From the NCBI GenBank assembly GCA_002316595.1, contig DCDV01000017.1, positions 1 through 35,221 of the forward strand: DNA of 35,221 nt, given 5' to 3'. Of the stretch, positions 1 to 7,332 are shown in pieces. The DNA comes from Mageeibacillus sp. UBA1046 (GTDB lineage Bacteria > Bacillota > Clostridia > Saccharofermentanales > DTU023). Below the pieces are notes generated by a model. The model had not been told where the DNA came from. It did no database searches and saw only the letters and a list, made by a program, of their open reading frames with translations. Position numbers and translations under genes: made by a program. Numbering within the stretch: position 1 is the stretch's first letter; the number at the start of each line of letters is the position of its first letter.

Positions 1-182
1 CAGCGCGCATAACCGCACACAAGCGTTTCATCGCAAGCTATATAAATTATGCTCGATTCAAGTGCTTTAATATACTTATCACGGCCGACTACCCCATGGT
101 AATCACTCCACTCATCTCCCTCATCAACAAGTAAGTCAAAAAGTAAGGATTCATCGGCTTTGCTGTATTTTTTAATCTCCAT
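1..182 (-). CDS. GNAT-family N-acetyltransferase, N-terminal fragment (runs off the window)
   Basis: An open frame begins with ATG at 182 and continues leftward off the window, giving about 60 residues. It starts MEIKKYSKADESLLFDLL and continues through a DEGDEWSDY segment to a beta-strand-like IIYIACDETLVCGYAR. This is the usual start of a GNAT acetyltransferase (beta1-alpha1-alpha2-beta2), but the acetyl-CoA-binding motif lies outside the window, so the substrate cannot be named. A GGCGGTG ribosome site overlaps the stop codon of the upstream DUF3788 gene, 11 bases away, so the two are probably cotranscribed. It belongs to the AT-rich block next to rlmD that may be cargo of an inserted element. 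Confidence 0.7.
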   Translation of the reverse strand, partial: MEIKKYSKADESLLFDLLVDEGDEWSDYHGVVGRDKYIKALESSIIYIACDETLVCGYAR

Positions 183-193
183 ATATTCACCGC

Positions 194-649
194 CTATTTT
201 ATGCTTTTCCTGAAATCAGCCAGCAAGAAAACTGCCTCAAATATTTCGTCCGAACACAAGTCAAAAACAATAGGAAAGTATTTCAGTTTTCCCATTTGTT
301 GTGAATCCGATATCCTTAGCTTAACCTCACTGTCAAGCGGAAGACTCAATACCTCTGCACGGGCTTTTTCGGGAATATAAATAGTCACCTTGAAAAAGCC
401 GTCCCAAATCGATAGCCAAAAAATAGTTGTTTCATTTTGACCGCCTCGAACGCCCCTCCACTTGAAAAGTCCCTTTGCCAACCACGCCTTTCCGTCGTTG
501 TAGTAACGCCAATCTATTTGAATATCGTGGCTTGCAATTTCGTTGATAAACTTTATATAGGCGTTGTTCGCTTCTCCAAGTGCCTTTGCAATAACATCAC
601 TTGACGGTGCGATATCAGGATTTCTGAGCATTTGTTCCGTACTTTTCAT
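194..649 (-). CDS. DUF3788 family protein
   Basis: A 151-residue cytoplasmic protein with no membrane segment. The central pattern, an IDWRYYNDGKAWLAKGLFKW stretch followed by a hydrophobic FWLSIWDGFFKVTIYI strand, matches my recollection of DUF3788, a small family common in Firmicutes and Bacteroidetes accessory genomes whose biochemical role is unknown. The length fits the family. ATG at 649 has a GGGGAG site about 10 bases upstream. Its neighbours are a GNAT gene 11 bases downstream and a SnoaL-like gene 75 bases upstream, with a small hairpin (arms GCAGTA, 689-708) in the gap. No function is inferred beyond membership of a small accessory gene block. Confidence 0.7.
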   Translation of the reverse strand: MKSTEQMLRNPDIAPSSDVIAKALGEANNAYIKFINEIASHDIQIDWRYYNDGKAWLAKGLFKWRGVRGGQNETTIFWLSIWDGFFKVTIYIPEKARAEVLSLPLDSEVKLRISDSQQMGKLKYFPIVFDLCSDEIFEAVFLLADFRKSIK

Positions 650-724
650 GCCAATAAACTCCCCAATTCTGTTTTCAGCATAGTATCAGCAGTATCCCAT
701 TTTACTGCTCAAATATAATCATCA

Positions 725-1135
725 TTATGCCGGCTTAATGATTCCTTCTTCAAACAGAGCTTCAAATGTATTTACTGCCCCGCCATGCTCAACAATCTTT
801 CCATCAATCAGCTTATCAATATCAACACCTGTCATCCGCAGCTTTTTGCCAGTGGGCTTCATGCCCAGCCACTCACCCAGATGTGTACCCTCCATAATAA
901 ATTCTGAGATTACTGTATCGCCGTCAGTGTATTGGCGAATAATTTTCATTTTCAAATCTGGGTAAGTTTTCCGAACTTCAATCATATGTTGTTTCATACC
1001 CTCTATACCTACCGGAATAATTCTTTCACCTATTCTTACAATACAGTTATCTGCAATGTAATCAGAAAGTTCATCAATCAAGTTGTTTGAAGTGATATAT
1101 TCATAAAAATGTTTAATTATTTTCATATTATCCAT
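725..1135 (-). CDS. SnoaL-like / ester cyclase family protein (NTF2 fold)
   Basis: A 136-residue protein with the hallmarks of the SnoaL-like polyketide cyclase or ester cyclase group: an N-terminal helix (IIKHFYEYI), a DNCIVRIGERIIPVG strand, then EGMKQHMIEVRKTYPDLKMKI, and a strand pair with the GTHLGEWLGMKPTGKKL segment typical of the family. These proteins adopt an NTF2-like cone with a small-molecule pocket; most stand-alone bacterial members have no known substrate. Start ATG 1135 is preceded by AAAGGAG about 10 bases away; an in-frame ATG three codons later is less well placed. The 41-base gap to the upstream gene suggests cotranscription. The bases just before this ATG (TATTGGCATG) recur before the DUF3788 start. 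Confidence 0.72.
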   Translation of the reverse strand: MDNMKIIKHFYEYITSNNLIDELSDYIADNCIVRIGERIIPVGIEGMKQHMIEVRKTYPDLKMKIIRQYTDGDTVISEFIMEGTHLGEWLGMKPTGKKLRMTGVDIDKLIDGKIVEHGGAVNTFEALFEEGIIKPA

Positions 1136-1175
1136 GCCAATACTACTCCTTTCATCTGGTGCGCTTTTTTTACAA

Positions 1176-1643
1176 TCACACCTTTTCCAATTCTGATTTT
1201 ATTAGCTTAAGAATATAATCAGCACTTTCTTCGTCTATCTTATGCAGAAAAGCCATACTTCTGCATTTCTTGTATTCCACTCCGTCCATTATAAAGGTAT
1301 ATCCTGCCGAACATATAGGCGAACAGGTACCGCCCACCAGCTTTTTACAATCACCTGATTTAATGATTTCCTTTTTCATTTTATCTGGGAAATCATTCAA
1401 GATAGCATCATAGGCACTTATACCTGCGGCATAAATCCTTATCTTTATGCCTGTTTTCCTAAAAACATAATTCAATAATGATTTCCCTGAGCCCGGAAGC
1501 ATATATGTGGTAACATATCCGTTCTTTGCAGGTTCAATCTTTCTCTTGCACTCTTTCCCCAAAAGATAATCGTCTAATTCAAGAACAAACTCCTGAAGAT
1601 TCGGCGGAACCTCGTTTAAAAATAGTGTAAACTTTTCGTTCAT
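1176..1643 (-). CDS. Hypothetical protein, cysteine-containing, about 155 residues
   Basis: I do not recognise a named family. The start was set at ATG 1643 because AAGGAGG lies 6 bases upstream; the open frame extends 10 codons further without a ribosome site. The protein is soluble and mixed alpha/beta. It contains a P-loop-like but probably fortuitous GSGKS (51-55), a central IRIYAAGISAYDAIL strand-helix, and a cluster of cysteines at about 99, 107, 111 and 127 (GDCKKL, GTCSPICSAG, KKCRSM) that could bind a metal or form a redox site. It is the rlmD-proximal gene of the minus-strand accessory block; its ribosome site lies just beside the direct repeats at 1663-1741. Confidence 0.55.
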   Translation of the reverse strand: MNEKFTLFLNEVPPNLQEFVLELDDYLLGKECKRKIEPAKNGYVTTYMLPGSGKSLLNYVFRKTGIKIRIYAAGISAYDAILNDFPDKMKKEIIKSGDCKKLVGGTCSPICSAGYTFIMDGVEYKKCRSMAFLHKIDEESADYILKLIKSELEKV

Positions 1644-1662
1644 AATTGGCCTCCTTATTTTT

Positions 1663-1741
1663 AGTTTCCGCAATGTTTGTCAAACATCCAACCCGACCAC
1701 ACAACCTCAAAAGTTTCCGAAAAAACATCTAACCTGACCAC
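1663..1741. repeat. Imperfect direct repeats at the island/rlmD junction
   Basis: On the plus strand the unit is AGTTTCCG, then a spacer, then CATC(C/T)AACC(C/T)GACCAC. Copy 1 has AGTTTCCG at 1663 and the second half at 1685-1700; copy 2 has AGTTTCCG at 1712 and the second half at 1726-1741. A third TTTCCG is at 1773. A further hairpin with ATGGGT/ACCCAT arms sits at 1808-1824. Repeats of this kind close to one end of an integrative element often bind the integrase arm domain; that role is inference. Confidence 0.6.
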
Positions 1742-1831
1742 TTGACTATCAAAAAGTGCCTTTATGGACTTGTTTCCGCGAAGCGATATTTTCATGTTTT
1801 TCGCCTGATGGGTTTCATACCCATGTGTGAT

Positions 1832-1856
1832 AAAACCCTTGATATATAAGGGTTTT
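1832..1856 (-). terminator. Hairpin downstream of rlmD, terminator-like
   Basis: AAAACCCTT (1832-1840) pairs with AAGGGTTTT (1848-1856) around a 7-base AT loop, nine bases beyond the rlmD stop codon on the minus strand. The outer A:T pairs supply a short U run in either direction, so it may work bidirectionally. It would end rlmD transcription before the accessory block. Confidence 0.6.
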
Positions 1857-1864
1857 CGGCTCTC

Positions 1865-3256
1865 TCAATCTTTTACCCTTGACATCAATGTCACGCACTC
1901 AACGTGTGTAGTGTGAGGAAAGAGATCTATGGGCTGGATTTTTTGGATATTCCAATTGCTGATCAGGGCTGAGATATCCCGTGCTAAAGTTGCCGGATTA
2001 CATGAGACATAAATCAGACTCCGGAGATGCTCAGCATCGTTTAGAGCTTCAATTAATTTGGGATCCAGTCCTTTTCTTGGCGGGTCGACTACCGCTATCT
2101 TTACAGTGCTGTCCAGATTATTCTGTATCCAGTCCTCTGCCTTTCCAGCTACAAATCTGCAATTTTCACAATTATTTAACCGGGCATTTATATCGGCATC
2201 TGCCACAGCAGCCTGATTTATCTCAATTCCTAAGATATTTGGCGCGAGGTCAGCCAGTTGAATGGCAATTGATCCTACGCCGCAATAAATATCTAAGATA
2301 GTCAGATCCTGGTTATGATCAATAGACGCCAGACTTTCAGTAACAAAATCTCTTACGACAGAATATAATTTTGCTGCCTGAGCAGAATTGACCTGGAAGA
2401 ATGATGCCGGTGAGAGTATATATTCTTTCTCATTGATAATGTCTTTAATCTTGGGATTCCCTGTTACGGTAATGCTCTCTTTTCCGAAAATCACATTGAC
2501 GCGTTTGGTATTGAAATTAAGAGCTGTACCTGTCAGCACATAAGCATTTCTTTCCAGGGTCTGCCCCAGTTGCTGAAAATTCTCCCGCCAGCGGGCTGCA
2601 TAACTTTCGCCTTCTTCTGGGGTTGTATTCAGGATCAAGGTTAATGATACTTCCTTCGCAGCCTCGGAAATTCGCACTACATAACTGCGCAGCAAACCCT
2701 TGTGCTCCTTTTCGTTATATGCCTGTATGTTTTTTGCCTGGATTAAAGAGCGAACGAAAAGTCGTATGATCTCTACTGCAGTGTGTTGAATCAGACAATG
2801 CGTCCCATTGATAATCTCATGACTGTTTCTCCGATAAAATCCTATCCGGGGATTGTCCGTCGTGCCTCCGACTGGGAGTATGGCTTTGTTGCGATAATGC
2901 CAAATCGTATCCGCAGCGATGATTGGCAAAACCAACTCGGATATTTCCAAATTTCCGATTCGCGTCAGTTGCTCCTGGATATTTTTCTGTTTCCAGGCAA
3001 GCTGGCCTTCATAAGAAAGATGCTGCAGCTGGCAGCCGCCACAGTCAGGATAGTATGGACATGGAGGCACAACGCGCTGTGGTGAGGCTTCAATGATGGC
3101 CGAGGAGACAGCCACAGCGTAGTTCTTCTTCGTCTCGAGCAAACTAACAGCCACCTGTTCTCCAGGTAAAGCGTCTTCAACAAAAACAACTAGGCCATCT
3201 TCTGTCTCGCCAACACCTTGTCCATATTGATTGAGATCACGAATTTTCATTTTCAT
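1865..3256 (-). CDS. rlmD: 23S rRNA (uracil-1939-C5)-methyltransferase RlmD/RumA-type
   Basis: A 463-residue SAM-dependent RNA m5U methyltransferase of the TrmA/RumA family. An N-terminal TRAM-like beta domain (1-60) is followed by [4Fe-4S] ligands C66, C72, C75 (PCPYYPDCGGC) and C154. The SAM site is DIYCGVGSIAIQLA, then VDPPRKGLD. The catalytic nucleophile is C419 in YVSCNPATLARD, and the general base E453 is in the terminal HVE motif. It is complete with normal length. Firmicutes often have several paralogues (RlmCD types), so U747 versus U1939 specificity is not settled by sequence. ATG 3256 was kept although its ribosome site (GAGATT) is weak. The 3' end of this gene is a known integration site for conjugative elements in Firmicutes. 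Confidence 0.92.
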   Translation of the reverse strand: MKMKIRDLNQYGQGVGETEDGLVVFVEDALPGEQVAVSLLETKKNYAVAVSSAIIEASPQRVVPPCPYYPDCGGCQLQHLSYEGQLAWKQKNIQEQLTRIGNLEISELVLPIIAADTIWHYRNKAILPVGGTTDNPRIGFYRRNSHEIINGTHCLIQHTAVEIIRLFVRSLIQAKNIQAYNEKEHKGLLRSYVVRISEAAKEVSLTLILNTTPEEGESYAARWRENFQQLGQTLERNAYVLTGTALNFNTKRVNVIFGKESITVTGNPKIKDIINEKEYILSPASFFQVNSAQAAKLYSVVRDFVTESLASIDHNQDLTILDIYCGVGSIAIQLADLAPNILGIEINQAAVADADINARLNNCENCRFVAGKAEDWIQNNLDSTVKIAVVDPPRKGLDPKLIEALNDAEHLRSLIYVSCNPATLARDISALISNWNIQKIQPIDLFPHTTHVECVTLMSRVKD

Positions 3257-3614
3257 AATCTCATTATAGCTTTAAAAGACTTATGACGATTGCATAAACA
3301 TATAGTAACAATAACTTAAATTGTCATATCGTTAGTCAATTCAAATATGTGATATATACACTCTATTTTGTTAGTAAATATACCTTTCGTGTCATATTTT
3401 AGTGAATATATATAAATTATTACATCATGTTCGTGCAAATAACAATTGTAGATTTTATAACATATCCATAGAATTATTTCGGCTAGTGCTTTTTACTAAA
3501 TAATCTGAAATTAGTCTCCGTGATTGAGTTTTTATTTGAATATATTTGATGTAAAGCAGCTGCCCGGACAGATGAGTTCAGGCAGAAGATATAAAAGGAA
3601 AGGTGATTAAACTT
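3257..3614. other. AT-rich divergent intergenic region between rlmD and hydC
   Basis: 358 bases without a gene. It must hold the promoters of the divergent rlmD and hydCBA transcripts. A TATAAT lies just before the rlmD ATG on the minus strand without a convincing -35. The sequence is strongly AT-rich with several TTAGT/GTCATAT near-repeats (3317-3415), but I found no Rex-type TTGTTAAnnnnTTAACAA palindrome and no clear -35/-10 pair for hydC. Confidence 0.5.
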
Positions 3615-4058
3615 ATGGAGTATCAGGAGATTCTAGCAAAGTATGCAGATACGCCGGGAGGCATGATTGAGGCTTTCCATGCTATCCAGGCTGAATTCAG
3701 TTATCTGCCGGAAGAAGCCATTATTGAAGCTGCGAAGATGTTTGGGCAGCCGGCCATAGAGGCATACGGGGTGGCGGGTTTCTATTCTATGTTCTCTACG
3801 GAGCCGCGAGGAAGAAACATTATCAGAATTTGCGAGAGCGCTCCCTGCCATATTGCAGGGGCCGACAAAGTTGTTACTGCTCTGGAGAAAGCATTGGGGA
3901 TCAACATGGGAGACAGTACGGCTGACGGACGATTCACTCTGGAATTTACTCAATGTGTCGGGCAATGTCAGGCAACGCCGGTGATAACTGTTAATGGCAA
4001 ACCATATTACGATGTCCGTCCGGAAACAATTCCCGGAATCCTTGCTGAATATAAGTAG
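3615..4058 (+). CDS. hydC: NADH-dependent [FeFe]-hydrogenase subunit HydC (NuoE-like, [2Fe-2S])
   Basis: A 147-residue thioredoxin-fold ferredoxin subunit of the NuoE/HydC family, passing electrons between the flavin subunit and the hydrogenase. The four [2Fe-2S] ligands are C73 and C78 (RICESAPC) and C114 and C118 (QCVGQC), the classical C-x4-C ... C-x3-C spacing. The N-terminal helical part with GVAGFYSMF is also typical. A GTG at 3603 would extend the frame, but GGAAAGGTG ends 9 bases before ATG 3615, which also fits family length. It is the first gene of hydCBA; hydB follows after 14 bases with its own GGAG site. Confidence 0.93.
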   Translation: MEYQEILAKYADTPGGMIEAFHAIQAEFSYLPEEAIIEAAKMFGQPAIEAYGVAGFYSMFSTEPRGRNIIRICESAPCHIAGADKVVTALEKALGINMGDSTADGRFTLEFTQCVGQCQATPVITVNGKPYYDVRPETIPGILAEYK

Positions 4059-4072
4059 AAGGAGAATATTAA

Positions 4073-5296
4073 ATGGCTGAAGAAATGCACATAGTATTAC
4101 GTAATTACGGGAAAATCGACCCGCTGAAAATTGATGACTATTTAAACGCTGGCGGCTATGATTCCTTAAATAAAGCTCGTAGTATGGATAGATCAGATCT
4201 TATTAATGAGGTAAAGGCTGCAAACCTTAGAGGGCGTGGCGGCGCAGGTTTTAATTGCGGTACCAAGTGGAATTTCGCTTATCAGACTGAAGCCGATCAA
4301 AAATATGTTATCTGTAACGCCGATGAAGGAGAACCCGGAACATATAAGGATCGTCTGGTTATGGAAGGTGATCCCCATACACTTTTGGAGGGTATGGCGA
4401 TTTGCGGGTATGCAATCGGGGCCACTAAAGGTTTTATATACTGCCGGGGCGAGTATCCTCAATCTGTGAATACCCTGAAGCAGGCAATAGCGCAGGCAGA
4501 AGAGCGTGGTCTGCTGGGCGACTTTTCTCTTGAAGTCCGCCAGGGGGCCGGCGCTTACGTATGCGGTGAAGAAACTGCCCTGATTGAATCTATTGAAGGC
4601 AGGCGGGGTGAACCTCGTATTAAGCCTCCTTATCCGCCGATCAGCGGGTTGTGGGGCAAACCTACTATTGTAAACAATGTTGAGACTTTCGCGAATATTC
4701 CTTCTATCGTGACTAACGGCGCTGCCTGGTTTTCCGGCATCGGCACACCATTCTATCCCGGCACCAAGGTGGTCACGCTGACCGGTGACGTTGTCAACAG
4801 AACTTTTTTTGAGGTTCCTACTGACACAACTATACGGGAAATTATCTACGATTTCGGCGGCGGTATCAGAGACGGCAAGAAATTCAAAGCTGTTCAAATC
4901 GGCGGTACCTCCGGTGCATTTATTCCGGAAGCCAATCTAGACACTATAATCGGCTTCGATCACATGGTCTCTATTGGAGCATGTCTGGGATCAGGAGCGG
5001 TTTTCGTATTGGACGAGACGCGCGACCTGGTTGATGTCGCGGCAAAGATCGCTAAGTTCTTCTCGCATGAATCCTGCGGCAAGTGCGCCCCTTGCCGGGA
5101 AGGCACTGTGAGACTTCAGGACTTGCTGGATAAGATAAATGATAATCGAGGCAACTCCTCAGATTTGGCGCTGCTGAATAAGCTGGGCAGAGTAATGTCA
5201 TATTCTTGTTTCTGCGGTCTGGGGCAGGCAGCTCCTATCCCGGTTTTGACAGCCATTGAGCACTTCCCTGCCGACTACGCGGCCAAATTAGGGTGA
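4073..5296 (+). CDS. hydB: NADH-dependent [FeFe]-hydrogenase subunit HydB (NuoF-like, FMN/NAD(H))
   Basis: A 407-residue NuoF-type subunit that takes electrons from NADH through FMN. Visible motifs are GRGGAGF (54-60, NADH site), CNADEGEPGTYKDR (81-94, FMN/NAD pocket), GAGAYVCGEETALI (158-171) and the C-terminal [4Fe-4S] set C335, C338, C341 (SCGKCAPCREG) and C381 in the FCGLG motif. The protein stops soon after this cluster: it lacks both the N-terminal thioredoxin-like [2Fe-2S] domain and the C-terminal two-cluster ferredoxin domain of the roughly 600-residue HydB of bifurcating enzymes. It is therefore a minimal, NuoF-sized version. Its stop overlaps the possible GTG extension of hydA, so translation is likely coupled. 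Confidence 0.93.
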   Translation: MAEEMHIVLRNYGKIDPLKIDDYLNAGGYDSLNKARSMDRSDLINEVKAANLRGRGGAGFNCGTKWNFAYQTEADQKYVICNADEGEPGTYKDRLVMEGDPHTLLEGMAICGYAIGATKGFIYCRGEYPQSVNTLKQAIAQAEERGLLGDFSLEVRQGAGAYVCGEETALIESIEGRRGEPRIKPPYPPISGLWGKPTIVNNVETFANIPSIVTNGAAWFSGIGTPFYPGTKVVTLTGDVVNRTFFEVPTDTTIREIIYDFGGGIRDGKKFKAVQIGGTSGAFIPEANLDTIIGFDHMVSIGACLGSGAVFVLDETRDLVDVAAKIAKFFSHESCGKCAPCREGTVRLQDLLDKINDNRGNSSDLALLNKLGRVMSYSCFCGLGQAAPIPVLTAIEHFPADYAAKLG

Positions 5297-5301
5297 AAGG
5301 A

Positions 5302-7038
5302 ATGAGCATACACATGAATAATATAATTATTGACGGAATCAAGATATCCGTTCCTGACAATACAACCATCATGAAGGCTGCTGAAATGGCCGGAGTAAGT
5401 ATTCCTACCCTGTGCTATCACCCTGACCAGGCGGTAAAGGCCAACTGCAGAGTATGTGTCTGCGAAGTCGAAGGCGATAAGCTGCTACAACCAGCATGTT
5501 CCCATACAGTCTATGACGGGATGGTTGTGAAGACAAGTTCTCCCAAAATAATCGAGGCAAGAAAAACCATCCTCGAATTAATTCTGGCGAATCATCCTCA
5601 AGACTGTCTAAGCTGCATTCGCAATGAAAATTGTGAACTGCAAAGCCTGGCGGCAGAGTATATGATCCGGGACAACCCCTTTGAAAACAGAGTAAGAGGG
5701 CTAAAAAAGGATCTTTCCACTCCCGCTCTATTCCGCGATCATGACAAATGCATAGTCTGCAATCGCTGTGTAGAGGTTTGTTCCGTTACCCAGACTGTCC
5801 ACGCTCTGGGTCTTGAGAAGCGAGGCAATCAGGCTCTGGTAGTCCCCTCCATGGGTAAAGAGCTTATTGAAAGCCCCTGCATAATGTGCGGTCAATGCAT
5901 TCATGCCTGCCCTGTGGGAGCCATAGGAGAAGTCGAAGACATTGACAGACTGCTCGCTGCCATCGCAGATCCGGAAACTGTAGTGGTAACCCAGATCGCG
6001 CCGGCCGTTCGCCTGGCCTTAGGTGAAGAAATAGGCATGCCGACCGGAGCTCTTCCCATGGAAGTCTTTGTGGCCGGACTGAAACATATAGGTTTCGACC
6101 ATGTCCTGCATACAAACTTTACTGCTGACCTTACTATTATTGAAGAAGGAAATGAACTCCTGGGCCGACTGACCAATGGCGGTACGCTGCCTATGTTCAC
6201 TTCCTGCAGTCCCGGCTGGATAAACTTCTGTGAGACATTTTATCCTGATCTGCTTGACAACTTATCCACCTGCAAATCTCCCCAGCAAATGTTCGGCGCT
6301 CTGGTGAAAACTTACTGGGCAGAAAGAATGGGCATTCCTGCTGAGAAAATCTTCTCGGTATCTATCATGCCCTGTGTAGCTAAGAAGTACGAGTGTACCC
6401 GCCCTGAGATGAACTCCAGTGGTTATCAGGATGTAGACATCGTTCTGACTACGCGTGAAATAGGACGCTTATTCCGGCTCAGCGGTATAGACTTCTCTAA
6501 AATGGCTCCTGCCGAATTCTCGCCATGGATGGGTGAGTATTCCGGCGCAGCTGTAATATTCGGAGCTACCGGTGGCGTCATGGAAGCGGCGCTGCGTACG
6601 GTCTATGAAGTTGTAACCAAAGAGACTCTGGAAGATGTCAATTTTACTGATGTGCGCGGTTTTGCAGGAATCAAGGAAGCTGAAGTAGACCTCAAAGGAA
6701 CTAAAGTAAAAGTGGCCATCGCACACGGCCTTGGCAATGCAAGGAAACTTATGGAACAGGTTCGGGCCGGTGATTCCCCTTATCACTTTATAGAGATAAT
6801 GGCGTGTCCGGGCGGCTGCGTAGGCGGCGGCGGTCAGCCGATTACTAAAGCTAATGAAAAACGCATGGAACGTCTGGATGCCATTTATATTGAAGATGAA
6901 AGCATGCCGATCAGAAAATCCCATGAAAATGAGGAAGTAAAGGCGATATATGCAGATTTCCTGAAAGAACCGCTGGGACACAGATCTCACGAATTGCTTC
7001 ATACGCATTATCGTGACAAAGGACAAAAGTTTCTGTAA
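5302..7038 (+). CDS. hydA: [FeFe]-hydrogenase catalytic subunit HydA
   Basis: Catalytic subunit producing or oxidising H2 at the H-cluster. In order (numbered from the GTG at 5293): a [2Fe-2S] domain with C41, C52, C55 and C69; the His/Cys3 cluster H101, C105, C108, C114; a two-[4Fe-4S] ferredoxin domain (C153-C163 and C196-C206); and the H-domain with L1 TSCSPGW (C305), L2 MPCVAKKYE (C361) and L3 EIMACPGGCVGGGGQP (C505, C509), ending in the small-subunit-like tail RKSHENEEV. L1 has Ser after the Cys, a variant I recall as common in NAD(P)-linked multimeric enzymes. Start ATG 5302 is chosen with AGGGTGA upstream; ATG 5314, which begins MNNIIIDG, is also possible. Last gene of hydCBA. Maturases HydEFG are not in the window. 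Confidence 0.95.
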   Translation: MSIHMNNIIIDGIKISVPDNTTIMKAAEMAGVSIPTLCYHPDQAVKANCRVCVCEVEGDKLLQPACSHTVYDGMVVKTSSPKIIEARKTILELILANHPQDCLSCIRNENCELQSLAAEYMIRDNPFENRVRGLKKDLSTPALFRDHDKCIVCNRCVEVCSVTQTVHALGLEKRGNQALVVPSMGKELIESPCIMCGQCIHACPVGAIGEVEDIDRLLAAIADPETVVVTQIAPAVRLALGEEIGMPTGALPMEVFVAGLKHIGFDHVLHTNFTADLTIIEEGNELLGRLTNGGTLPMFTSCSPGWINFCETFYPDLLDNLSTCKSPQQMFGALVKTYWAERMGIPAEKIFSVSIMPCVAKKYECTRPEMNSSGYQDVDIVLTTREIGRLFRLSGIDFSKMAPAEFSPWMGEYSGAAVIFGATGGVMEAALRTVYEVVTKETLEDVNFTDVRGFAGIKEAEVDLKGTKVKVAIAHGLGNARKLMEQVRAGDSPYHFIEIMACPGGCVGGGGQPITKANEKRMERLDAIYIEDESMPIRKSHENEEVKAIYADFLKEPLGHRSHELLHTHYRDKGQKFL

Positions 7039-7077
7039 TTGTCCGGATAAAACTGATGAAGATGAAGTCATAAACGG

Positions 7078-7106
7078 GAGCCGGTCTATAAGCCGGCTCT
7101 CTTTTT
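7078..7106 (+). terminator. Rho-independent terminator of hydCBA
   Basis: GAGCCGG (7078-7084) pairs with CCGGCTC (7093-7099) and is followed by TCTCTTTTT. It lies 40 bases after the hydA stop. Confidence 0.88.
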
Positions 7107-7131
7107 AATAACTTTCATGTTAGACAAAATT

Positions 7132-7332
7132 GCGGCAGAATTCCGGTCAGCGCTATGGCGACTGACAGGACTGGCAGGAAGTTGCAATGCGATAGAACTA
7201 CAACAGTGACAGAATTTCACTCAGCACAATACCGACTAACAGGTCGGGCAGGAAGCTTGTCAGCGTTAGTACTACAACAGCGACAGAATTCCGGTCAGCG
7301 CTATGGCGACTAAAAGGCCGGGCAGGAAGTTT
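7132..7332. repeat. Tandem 74-bp repeat derived from the 3' end of the DUF554 gene
   Basis: Copies start at 7132, 7206 and 7280, an exact 74-bp period with no indels. The third copy is the real 3' coding end of the DUF554 gene; the first two lie beyond its stop. Over the first 50 bases copy 1 matches copy 3 at about 45 positions and copy 2 matches it at about 40. Read on the minus strand, copy 2 gives FLPDLLVGIVLSEILSLL then a stop, against the genuine end FLPGLLVAIALTGILSLL then a stop; copy 1 gives a similar peptide whose stop is lost. Confidence 0.9.

Noticed and set aside
51..57. P-loop reading of GSGKS in the unknown protein encoded at 1176-1643 (residue positions about 51-55 of that protein)
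   Set aside because: No hydrophobic strand precedes it and there is no Walker B; it is most likely fortuitous.
6190..6215. Damaged H-cluster motif in HydA (TSCSPGW instead of TSCCPGW)
   Set aside because: All other H-cluster residues are intact, and I recall this variant as normal in NAD(P)-linked multimeric hydrogenases.
7132..7332. Insertion-sequence end as the source of the 74-bp repeats
   Set aside because: No terminal inverted repeats or transposase; the unit matches the adjacent gene's own end.
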